Source: Gammaproteobacteria bacterium (GTDB lineage Bacteria > Pseudomonadota > Gammaproteobacteria > Burkholderiales > Burkholderiaceae_C). Taken from it: 5,145 nt of DNA. The notes under the pieces were generated by a model, which was not told the DNA's origin, ran no database searches, and was given only the letters and a program-made list of their open reading frames with translations. Numbering within the stretch: the stretch's first letter is position 1; each line of letters opens with the position of its first letter. The stretch is taken from assembly GCA_030054245.1 (NCBI GenBank), contig JASGCH010000119.1, forward strand, positions 1-5,145. The letters run 5' to 3'. Below, in pieces: positions 1 to 4,677 of this stretch. A program made the position numbers and the translations under genes.

Positions 1-65
1 CTTTTGTCATAGGTATGTTGTTTATCAAAGAAACCAAAGATGTCGATATTTTGAAAGACGACTAG
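1..65 (+). CDS. C-terminal end of a probable MFS transporter (partial, 5' end outside window)
   Basis: Only the last 20 codons are present, read from base 3 and ending with TAG at 63-65. The peptide is FVIGMLFIKETKDVDILKDD. A hydrophobic run (FVIGMLF) leads into an IKETKDVDI tail. That pattern matches my recollection of the end of the last membrane helix and the start of the cytoplasmic tail in MFS transporters of the metabolite:H+ symporter type (ProP/KgtP relatives), where an ETK or ETR motif follows the last helix. The substrate cannot be inferred. The gene would be an inner-membrane secondary transporter. The next gene on this strand starts 123 bases later, behind a possible promoter and a hairpin, so the two are probably separate transcription units. 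The tail is too short to exclude another membrane protein family. Confidence 0.55.
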   Translation, partial: FVIGMLFIKETKDVDILKDD

Positions 66-78
66 AACTTGTTTCGGT

Positions 79-84
79 TATAAT
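79..84 (+). promoter_or_regulatory. Possible -10 box of the nodI/nodJ-like operon promoter
   Basis: A perfect TATAAT lies 14 bases after the stop of the upstream transporter gene. No good -35 box is found 16-18 bases upstream; the best TTG (TTGAAA at 51-56) is 22 bases away. If used, transcription would start near 91, so the 12-bp hairpin at 91-132 would form the extreme 5' end of the mRNA. This is inference from one hexamer in AT-rich DNA. Confidence 0.3.
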
Positions 85-90
85 ACCAGC

Positions 91-132
91 AGGTGGCTGT
101 ACTCCTGATGAAACCGGGGGGTACAGCCACCT
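91..132 (+). terminator. Strong hairpin between the MFS gene and the ABC operon (terminator-like, no T tract)
   Basis: AGGTGGCTGTAC (91-102) is the perfect reverse complement of GTACAGCCACCT (121-132). Three more pairs (TCC 103-105 with GGG 118-120, one of them a wobble) can extend the stem to 15 bp with a 12-base loop. It lies 25 bases after the transporter stop, where a terminator would be expected. No run of T follows on either strand, so it is not a classical intrinsic terminator. It could instead protect the transporter mRNA 3' end, or be a leader hairpin if the TATAAT at 79-84 is active. Confidence 0.5.
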
Positions 133-188
133 TGTCTGCCACATTTAAGACTTTGACTATTCAATAAATCCTATGTTCATTTTATAAG

Positions 189-1106
189 ATGGGTAAGTTG
201 CCACTAGAATGTAGTCATTTGGTCAAATATTACGGCTCCTATAAAGCAGTTGATGATGTTAGTTTTGAGGTACAACCGGGGGAGTGTTTAGGTATCATCG
301 GACCTAATGGAGCGGGAAAGACTTCGATTATCAAAATGTGTTTAGGAACTTCCCAACCTCATAGCGGCGTCATCTCTTCCTTTGACCAGTCTATGCCAGA
401 GGATAGGGCTAGTATCAAACAACGCCTAGGGGTGGTCAACCAGTTTGATACACTCGACCCTGATTTTACTTGTTACGAAAATTTGTTGGTTTTTGGTAGG
501 TATTTTGGTTTAAAGGATGCCGCAATTCGAGATAAAATCCCCTCTTTGTTAGAGTTTGCCGCCCTTACTCACAAAACCCAAGCCAAACCAGGAGCTTTAT
601 CGGGAGGCATGAAAAGGCGCCTAAGCTTGGCTCGTGCGCTGATCAATGACCCTAGTCTATTATTGCTCGACGAGCCTACCACCGGATTAGACCCGCAAGC
701 TAGGCATACCATCTGGAGCAGACTAGATGCACTTTTATTACAAAACAAATCCATTTTATTAACCACCCATTTTATGGACGAGGCACAAAGATTGTGCCAC
801 CGCCTACTGATTATGGATCAAGGAAAAATCATCGATCAAGGTACCCCTTCTGACCTAATTCAGAAGCTGGTGGATCCCCATGTCTTTGAAATAAAGTTTT
901 CTGCAACCCCCATCCCGCAGGCTTTGATTGACCAAGCCTCGAGGTACGAGTTGCGTGGTGATAGCTACTTGTTTTATGTACAAAATCCCACACACTTTCA
1001 ACAAGAATTGCAACATTGTACTTTTTTATCGGTTTTGCACAGACCTGCAAACTTAGAAGATGTGTTCCTCAAATTAACGGGTCGCCAAATGAGGGAGGGA
1101 AGTTAA
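189..1106 (+). CDS. ABC exporter ATP-binding subunit, NodI / DrrA type
   Basis: This 305-residue cytoplasmic ATPase is expected to drive a membrane exporter together with the permease encoded directly after it. All ABC ATPase motifs are visible and intact: Walker A GPNGAGKTS (38-46), Q-loop Gln85, signature LSGGMKRRL (137-145), Walker B LLLLDEP (157-163), D-loop GLDP (166-169) and H-loop His194 in TTHFMDEA. The LSGGMKRRL signature, the THFMDEA stretch and a C-terminal domain ending in ANLEDVFLKLTGR (288-300) are typical of the NodI/DrrA (daunorubicin-resistance-like) branch, and about 300 residues is the usual length. In rhizobia NodI and NodJ export Nod factor, but homologues without nodulation genes occur in other proteobacteria, so the substrate here is unknown. 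ATG 189 fits where family similarity starts; an in-frame stop at 165-167 rules out a much longer protein. No Shine-Dalgarno sequence precedes it. The gene overlaps the permease by one base. Confidence 0.92.
   Translation: MGKLPLECSHLVKYYGSYKAVDDVSFEVQPGECLGIIGPNGAGKTSIIKMCLGTSQPHSGVISSFDQSMPEDRASIKQRLGVVNQFDTLDPDFTCYENLLVFGRYFGLKDAAIRDKIPSLLEFAALTHKTQAKPGALSGGMKRRLSLARALINDPSLLLLDEPTTGLDPQARHTIWSRLDALLLQNKSILLTTHFMDEAQRLCHRLLIMDQGKIIDQGTPSDLIQKLVDPHVFEIKFSATPIPQALIDQASRYELRGDSYLFYVQNPTHFQQELQHCTFLSVLHRPANLEDVFLKLTGRQMREGS
1091..1098 (+). promoter_or_regulatory. Ribosome binding site fixing the permease start at 1106
   Basis: The purine run GAGGGAGG, inside the last codons of the ATPase gene, ends seven bases before ATG 1106. 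The reading frame is open back to an ATG at 1016, but that start would lie deep inside the ATPase gene and add 30 residues unlike the family. This site therefore selects 1106. Confidence 0.75.
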
Positions 1107-1867
1107 TGGCTTGGTATCCAGTATTTCGACGCAATTTATTAGTCTGGCAAAAATTGGCTATTCCAAGTTTAATTGGGCACATAGCTGAACCTATGATTTG
1201 GTTAATTGCCTTAGGCTATGGCTTAGGATCGTTTATTGGTAGCATAGAGTGGCAAGGTCAAAGCATTTTGTACAGCGTATTTTTTGCCAGTGGCTCTATT
1301 TGTATGAGTGCCACCAATGCCACGACCTTTGAAGCACTCTACTCGGTTTTTTCGCGTATGCAAGTACAAAAAACTTGGGACGGTATTCTGAACTCACCCT
1401 TGCGTATAGAGGATATTTTTTTTGCTGAGCTACTCTGGTCTAGTTTTAAGGGAATGTTGTCAGCGTGCACCATGCTAGCGGTCATGCTGGCTCTAGGTCT
1501 TGGGCGCGACCTTTATGTTATTTGGGTTTTGCCGATTCTGCTTTTAACCTGCTTAACTTTCGCCAGCATAGCTTTAATTTTTAATGCCTTAGCCAAAGGA
1601 TATGATTTTTTTACCTACTATTTTACTTTATTCTTAACGCCCATGACCTTTTTGAGCGGTATATTCTTCCCTTTGGACCGACTCCCCAGCGCCTTACAAT
1701 ACCTCTCAACCCTACTACCTCTCACCCATGTCGTGGCCTTAGTGCGTCCATTGTTTATAGGTCACTCCCCAGATAATATACTGCTACATATTTCAGTTTT
1801 GCTAGTATATGGGGTTTCATCAGCCGCTTTAGCTTTGCACCTCACCAAAAAAAGGTTTGCAGATTAA
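1106..1867 (+). CDS. ABC-2 type exporter permease, NodJ-like
   Basis: This 253-residue integral membrane protein should form the channel powered by the preceding ATPase. Six hydrophobic segments are visible, at about residues 24-46, 53-75, 111-133, 137-160, 170-190 and 225-247. This matches the six-helix ABC-2 fold and the length of about 260 residues in NodJ. The stretch from FLSGIFFPLDRLP (182-194) to LTHVVALVRPLF (206-217) is the conserved ABC-2 signature; IAEPMIWLIALGYGLG near the N-terminus also fits NodJ-type permeases. The start ATG shares its A with the last base of the ATPase stop (TAATG), so translation is probably coupled and the subunits made together. The substrate is not known; lipo-oligosaccharide or another amphipathic compound would be a family-based guess. 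Downstream lies the 233-bp inverted-repeat element. Confidence 0.9.
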   Translation: MAWYPVFRRNLLVWQKLAIPSLIGHIAEPMIWLIALGYGLGSFIGSIEWQGQSILYSVFFASGSICMSATNATTFEALYSVFSRMQVQKTWDGILNSPLRIEDIFFAELLWSSFKGMLSACTMLAVMLALGLGRDLYVIWVLPILLLTCLTFASIALIFNALAKGYDFFTYYFTLFLTPMTFLSGIFFPLDRLPSALQYLSTLLPLTHVVALVRPLFIGHSPDNILLHISVLLVYGVSSAALALHLTKKRFAD

Positions 1868-1939
1868 CACCTAAAAGACTAAAGACTGTTGCACCATCGG
1901 CTGGTGCCGCTCCGTGAGCTTTCAAAGTACAAGGCTTGC

Positions 1940-1951
1940 GTTGCGCGCAAC
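1940..1951. repeat. Perfect 12-bp palindrome inside the inverted-repeat element
   Basis: GTTGCGCGCAAC is fully self-complementary. It sits in the left half of the 233-bp element; the right half has the related GCGCAACG at 2042-2049, so part of it may be a remnant of the larger symmetry. It could be a protein-binding site or just part of the foldback structure. Confidence 0.5.
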
Positions 1952-1982
1952 CCTCTTCATTTCCGAAGATGATCATGTTGGG

Positions 1983-2026
1983 CGCTCGTTGGTTTCGCAT
2001 ATTGAGTATATGCGAGACTGGGAGCG
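1983..2026 (+). repeat. Central hairpin of the inverted-repeat element
   Basis: CGCATAT (1996-2002) pairs with ATATGCG (2008-2014) around a TGAGT loop. The stem continues outward through 1989-1995 against 2015-2021 (three standard pairs and four G-U wobbles) and, past a single bulged G1988, through CGCTC (1983-1987) with GAGCG (2022-2026). That gives 19 pairs. The wobbles pair only in the + strand transcript; on the - strand they become A-C mismatches. This favours an RNA structure read from the + strand, if it is transcribed at all. Confidence 0.5.
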
Positions 2027-2134
2027 GAAGCGCAATGAATAGCGCAACGAACGGCCGAACCTACATAACGCAGTCATTTGGTAGTTTAGCCGCGGCACCA
2101 GCCGATGGCGCAACAGTATTCATCAAGGGACCAC

Positions 2135-2884
2135 TCACGCGGCCATAGCCTCCTCGTCATCTAGCCATACTCCCTGCCAATCAAACCCCACCCCAGGATC
2201 CCAACCCCAGCGCCCTACCGGATTGACATCTTCATGACCCACTACCCAGCCTTTTTTGAGCGGAATACCGTAAGCCCTCTTAAGGTTGCACAATAACTCT
2301 CTGAGGGTTACATACATAGCCGGTGAATATTCCTGTGCTCCCCCACCCACTCCCAAAGTTTCAATACCGATGGAATAATTGTTAGGGTCTGGGTCTTGTA
2401 AAAAATTCAAGGGTTCAGCTTTTGCTCCCCAGCGTTGATCAAAATAGCCATAAACGCTAAACGGTGTATCATCTGGGTTATGTATCGCCACGGCACCCTC
2501 TTTTGTGGACAATACCTCTAAGGTTTCACCCACATAATCTACCTTCGATGGGTAAGCCTTGTACCATGGAAAGTACTGCATATAACAGCGCCAATTGGGT
2601 TTTGTATAGAGCTTGCGTAGCCATACGGGTATCCCCGCATGCCAAGCTCGTCTGTCATCGGCAACCAATTGGTAAAGATCTCCCTGTTTATCAATCAAAT
2701 AATGGGGACTCACCATCTTGGGCTGGGTATAGTAGTCTAAACAATAAGTTAAATCGTTGTGGCCAGTTATATGCAAAACGATGTGCGTAGGGACCATCGA
2801 GTTTGATCTTCGATGCCCAAAGTTTGGAGATGCTCTCCAAAACTCAGGCTTAACCCAGACACTCTGATGATGGCGCACGCTCAT
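2135..2884 (-). CDS. N-acetylmuramoyl-L-alanine amidase, Amidase_2 / PGRP fold, no signal peptide
   Basis: This 249-residue protein is predicted to cut the bond between N-acetylmuramic acid and L-alanine in peptidoglycan or its fragments. Visible family features in order: VLHIT with probable zinc ligand His38; SPHYLID (59-65); AWHAG (80-84); NNYSIGIE (168-175), with Glu175 at the place of the catalytic Glu of AmpD; and VVGHEDVNPVGRWGWDPG (214-231), giving probable zinc ligands His217 and Asp229. Between AWHAG and NNYSIGIE lie about 80 aromatic-rich residues where compact AmpD-type enzymes have a short loop. No N-terminal hydrophobic signal is present, so it may act in the cytoplasm on recycled fragments, as AmpD does, or leave by another route. 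The ATG at 2884 is preferred over an in-frame TTG at 2905 because AAAGGGG lies six bases before the ATG. It follows proA by 73 bases on the same strand. Confidence 0.87.
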   Translation of the reverse strand: MSVRHHQSVWVKPEFWRASPNFGHRRSNSMVPTHIVLHITGHNDLTYCLDYYTQPKMVSPHYLIDKQGDLYQLVADDRRAWHAGIPVWLRKLYTKPNWRCYMQYFPWYKAYPSKVDYVGETLEVLSTKEGAVAIHNPDDTPFSVYGYFDQRWGAKAEPLNFLQDPDPNNYSIGIETLGVGGGAQEYSPAMYVTLRELLCNLKRAYGIPLKKGWVVGHEDVNPVGRWGWDPGVGFDWQGVWLDDEEAMAA

Positions 2885-2890
2885 TAAAAT

Positions 2891-2897
2891 CCCCTTT
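2891..2897 (-). promoter_or_regulatory. Ribosome binding site fixing the amidase start at 2884
   Basis: On the - strand AAAGGGG is separated from the ATG at 2884-2882 by six bases (ATTTTA). The alternative TTG at 2905 lies upstream of this site and has no purine-rich sequence before it, so the longer 256-residue protein is unlikely. Confidence 0.75.
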
Positions 2898-2904
2898 CTA
2901 TCCA

Positions 2905-2933
2905 AATATCAAAAAAGACCATTGCACCGTCGA
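2905..2933 (-). promoter_or_regulatory. Weak promoter-like pair ahead of the amidase gene
   Basis: On the - strand TCGACG (2933-2928) and GATATT (2910-2905) are 17 bases apart; each matches four of six consensus bases. The site overlaps the diverged repeat at 2914-2932. If it is not used, the amidase is likely read through from proA. The match is weak and could be chance. Confidence 0.22.
2914..2932 (+). repeat. Diverged copy of the 233-bp element's arm sequence
   Basis: AAAGACCATTGCACCGTCG matches 16 of 19 bases of 1881-1899, the left arm plus four bases before it. The similarity fades after TCG, and the hairpin half (TGGTGC) is missing. It lies in the proA-amidase gap, starting 25 bases after the proA stop in transcription order. 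A 16 of 19 match between two short gaps is suggestive, not conclusive. Confidence 0.4.
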
Positions 2934-2957
2934 TAGGATACACAAACCTCAAACCCC

Positions 2958-4235
2958 TTATTCTCTCACCTCCCCATTACCCAACACCACATATTTTTGT
3001 GTCGTGAGTCCAAGTACCCCCACCGGTCCACGAGCGTGTAATTTATCAGTAGAGATACCAATTTCTGCACCCAAGCCGTATTCAAAACCATCGGCAAAAC
3101 GCGTACTGGTATTAACCAGCACGCTCGCCGAGTCCACTTCTCGTAAAAAACGCATAGCATGACCATGGTTAGAAGTTACAATGGCATCGGTGTGATGGCT
3201 AGAGTAGTGATTGATATGAGAAATAGCTTGATCTAGGTGATCCACCAGCTTAATGCTCAAAATGGGCGCTAGGTATTCAGTGTACCAATCACTTTCTTGT
3301 GCCAACACACATAAGTCTTTATCAATCGAAGGAAAATGAGCTTGTAACAGCAACAAGCTGTCCGCACAACAACGCAATTGTACATTTTTCTGCCACAAAA
3401 TTTCAGCCATTTTTGGCAGAAACTTGGTAGCCTGAGACTTGGCTACCAGCAAACTTTCGGTGGCGTTGCAAGGGCTGTATTTTTGGGTCTTGGCATTCTC
3501 GGTAATCTTCCACGCCATGTCTAAATCGCAAGGCTCATCAATATAAGTATGGCAGTTACCATCTAAGTGTTTAAGAACTGGAATTTTAGATTCTGCGGAA
3601 ATCTTTTGGATTAAAGATTTACCTCCTCTCGGTATGATCAGGTCAATGTAGGTGTCCATCTGTAGTAACTGGTCCACGGCTTTCCTATCGGTTGTAGGCA
3701 GACCCTGTACCACCTCAGCTGGTAACCCCCCTGTTTCCAACGATTGTTGCACCAACTGCAATAAAATTTGATTGGAATGCCAAGCCTCGCTTCCTCCACG
3801 CAAAATACAAGCATTACCACTTTTAATGGCTAACCCTGCGGCTTCAATCGTCACATTGGGGCGACTCTCGTAAATCATGGCAAAAACGCCGATAGGGATG
3901 CGCATTTGTCCAACCCAAATTCCACTAACTTGTTGTGTCATACCATGAATTTGCCCGATAATTTCTGGCATAGAAGCCAGTTGATCAACTCCCAATGCAC
4001 AAGTTTCTATGGCGGAGGGCGTCATTTTTAAGCGATCTAACAACACTTGGTCTAGTTTTCCAGCCGCGGCTTCTAAGTCTTGCAAGTTGGCTTGTTGTAT
4101 CTGTTCAGATTGTTGTCGCAAAGTTTGGGCTAGATGTCGCAATACTTTTTGCTTCTGCTCGGTGCTGGCTTTGGCTATGCTGTACCCAGCCAGTCGAGCG
4201 TTTTGCCCTAATTTTTCTAGGTTTGAAAAATTCAT
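2958..4235 (-). CDS. proA: Glutamate-5-semialdehyde dehydrogenase (gamma-glutamyl phosphate reductase)
   Basis: ProA catalyses the second step of proline synthesis from glutamate: NADPH-dependent reduction of gamma-glutamyl phosphate to glutamate-5-semialdehyde, in the cytoplasm. The protein has 425 residues, close to the 417 of E. coli ProA, and is conserved throughout. Visible landmarks are IYESRPNVT (121-129), [14 protein letters not shown] (143-156), PRGGKSLI (202-209), [11 protein letters not shown] (223-233), catalytic Cys256 in KYSPCNATE (252-260), and [20 protein letters not shown] (377-396) leading into [15 protein letters not shown] (398-412). All expected motifs are intact, so it should be functional. 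ATG 4235 gives the usual N-terminus ([11 protein letters not shown]), though no clear Shine-Dalgarno sequence precedes it. The partner kinase gene proB is not adjacent. The amidase gene follows 73 bases later on the same strand and may share its transcript. Confidence 0.97.
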   Translation of the reverse strand: MNFSNLEKLGQNARLAGYSIAKASTEQKQKVLRHLAQTLRQQSEQIQQANLQDLEAAAGKLDQVLLDRLKMTPSAIETCALGVDQLASMPEIIGQIHGMTQQVSGIWVGQMRIPIGVFAMIYESRPNVTIEAAGLAIKSGNACILRGGSEAWHSNQILLQLVQQSLETGGLPAEVVQGLPTTDRKAVDQLLQMDTYIDLIIPRGGKSLIQKISAESKIPVLKHLDGNCHTYIDEPCDLDMAWKITENAKTQKYSPCNATESLLVAKSQATKFLPKMAEILWQKNVQLRCCADSLLLLQAHFPSIDKDLCVLAQESDWYTEYLAPILSIKLVDHLDQAISHINHYSSHHTDAIVTSNHGHAMRFLREVDSASVLVNTSTRFADGFEYGLGAEIGISTDKLHARGPVGVLGLTTQKYVVLGNGEVRE

Positions 4236-4302
4236 GATTAAACTATGGGAATAAGGACTTAAACTCGCCAGAGATCCAGCTACACAGGCTCTTTTATCAT
4301 TG

Positions 4303-4340
4303 AAAGATCACGCTCATTTTGAGGATCAAACGAGATCTTT
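4303..4340. repeat. Nested dyad upstream of proA
   Basis: AAAGATC (4303-4309) and GATCTTT (4334-4340) are perfect reverse complements. Between them CTCA (4313-4316) and TGAG (4320-4323) form a second small dyad. The block lies 68-105 bases upstream of the proA start, a position open to an operator role, but no known regulator site is recognised. Confidence 0.35.
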
Positions 4341-4368
4341 GCGCCAGTTCGGACCAACTGATGGCGCA
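4340..4368. repeat. Hairpin related to the arms of the 233-bp element
   Basis: TGCGC (4340-4344) and CAGTT (4345-4349) pair with AACTG (4356-4360) and GCGCA (4364-4368), giving ten pairs around a CGGACC loop with a three-base ATG bulge. Read on the - strand from 4368, it begins TGCGCCATC, identical over nine bases to the right arm of the element at 2092-2117, and continues AGTTGGTCCG against GGCTGGTGCCG there. It begins 105 bases upstream of the proA start. Confidence 0.45.
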
Positions 4369-4604
4369 CACGACCAACCAAATTGACGATGGTATTCCAA
4401 AGGTCTTGCCCCATTATACCAGACAACGACTTTACCAGCGTTCGGCTACCCAAAAGGACCCATTTATGCCATAATTTTGTATTATACTACAAGACCTTTG
4501 CTCAACTCTGGGTGAACCGCCAAATGATTCAGTTGAAGTACATGCAACCAGCGGAATTAACGATAGATCATACATGCTGAACCGCAAAACCTCATCATTG
4601 GGCA

Positions 4605-4610
4605 TATAAT
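4605..4610 (+). promoter_or_regulatory. Possible -10 box for the serine hydrolase gene
   Basis: A perfect TATAAT lies 67 bases before ATG 4678, which would give a 5' leader of about 60 bases. No recognisable -35 box is found at 16-18 bases; the closest candidate (CTGAAC at 4577) is 22 bases away. An activator-dependent promoter or chance are both possible. Confidence 0.3.
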
Positions 4611-4667
4611 ACGGCGGAAAACCCGAGATACAGGGTCTATGCGTCACACCACTCGATTTAAAAGACT

Positions 4668-4672
4668 AGGAG
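4668..4672 (+). promoter_or_regulatory. Ribosome binding site fixing the serine hydrolase start at 4678
   Basis: AGGAG is followed by a five-base spacer and ATG 4678. In-frame ATGs also exist at 4639 (13 residues longer, poor upstream sequence) and at 4747 (23 residues shorter, no ribosome binding site). The site favours 4678. Confidence 0.75.
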
Positions 4673-4677
4673 AAGAA

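Larger units (their letters stand above)
1885..2117. repeat. 233-bp element with 26-bp imperfect terminal inverted repeats between convergent genes
   Basis: The left arm (1885-1910, beginning ACTGTTGCACCATCGG) and the right arm (2092-2117, ending CCGATGGCGCAACAGT) are reverse complements at 25 of 26 positions; the one mismatch is A1893 against C2109. Each arm can itself fold: GCACCA-TCGGC-TGGTGC at 1891-1907, and the same with one wobble on the - strand at 2095-2111. The arms lie exactly 17 bases after the stop codons of the permease (1867) and of the amidase on the opposite strand (2135). The interior holds a long central hairpin and a perfect palindrome but no convincing gene; a 70-codon frame at 1936-2148 has no recognisable protein features. 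No clear target-site duplication is visible. It could be a MITE-like element, a pair of inverted REP-like repeats, or a two-way 3' end structure. Confidence 0.75.
4236..4677. other. 442-bp gap between divergent proA and serine hydrolase genes
   Basis: No convincing gene is present. Open frames of 65-71 codons exist on both strands, and a 37-codon frame at 4361-4474, but none shows a ribosome binding site or recognisable domain. The proA side (4303-4368) is rich in dyads and in GATC (four sites between 4273 and 4337). The hydrolase side has a TATAAT at 4605-4610 and two copies of TGAACCGC (4513-4520 and 4578-4585). Promoters for both divergent genes should lie here, but I cannot assign one to proA. 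Confidence 0.6.

Noticed and set aside
105..111. CTGATGA resembling the conserved core of a hammerhead ribozyme
   Set aside because: It lies in the loop of the 91-132 hairpin, with no room for stem II and no separate GAAA plus cleavage-site layout.
1016..1105. N-terminal extension of the permease from ATG 1016
   Set aside because: It would lie within the ATPase gene and add residues unlike NodJ-type permeases, while ATG 1106 has a good ribosome binding site and a coupled overlap.
1885..1894. ACTGTTGCA resembling the terminal repeat of IS6-family elements
   Set aside because: Only a short match from memory; no transposase remnant and no 8-bp target duplication are visible, and the inner part of the arm differs.
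1936..2148. 70-codon frame inside the inverted-repeat element
   Set aside because: No ribosome binding site and no recognisable protein; it runs through both palindromic DNA and the end of the amidase gene, so it is most likely a chance frame.
2866..2880. GATGGCGCAC within the first amidase codons resembling the repeat core
   Set aside because: The match is about ten bases inside coding sequence (codons for VRHH) and does not extend, so chance is the simpler explanation.
2914..2957. Possible intrinsic terminator of proA before a run of six T on the - strand
   Set aside because: The sequence before the T run (GACGGTGCAATGGTC) forms only three pairs, so there is no stable stem.
4361..4474. 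37-codon frame starting ATGGCGCAC and ending in DPFMP
   Set aside because: The ATG lies in the bulge of the repeat-like hairpin, there is no ribosome binding site, and no family is recognised; it could be a decayed gene end, but nothing supports this.
4432..4647. 71-codon - strand frame and overlapping 65-codon + strand frame upstream of the hydrolase
   Set aside because: Neither has a ribosome binding site, a domain or a composition typical of real proteins, and both overlap the likely promoter region.
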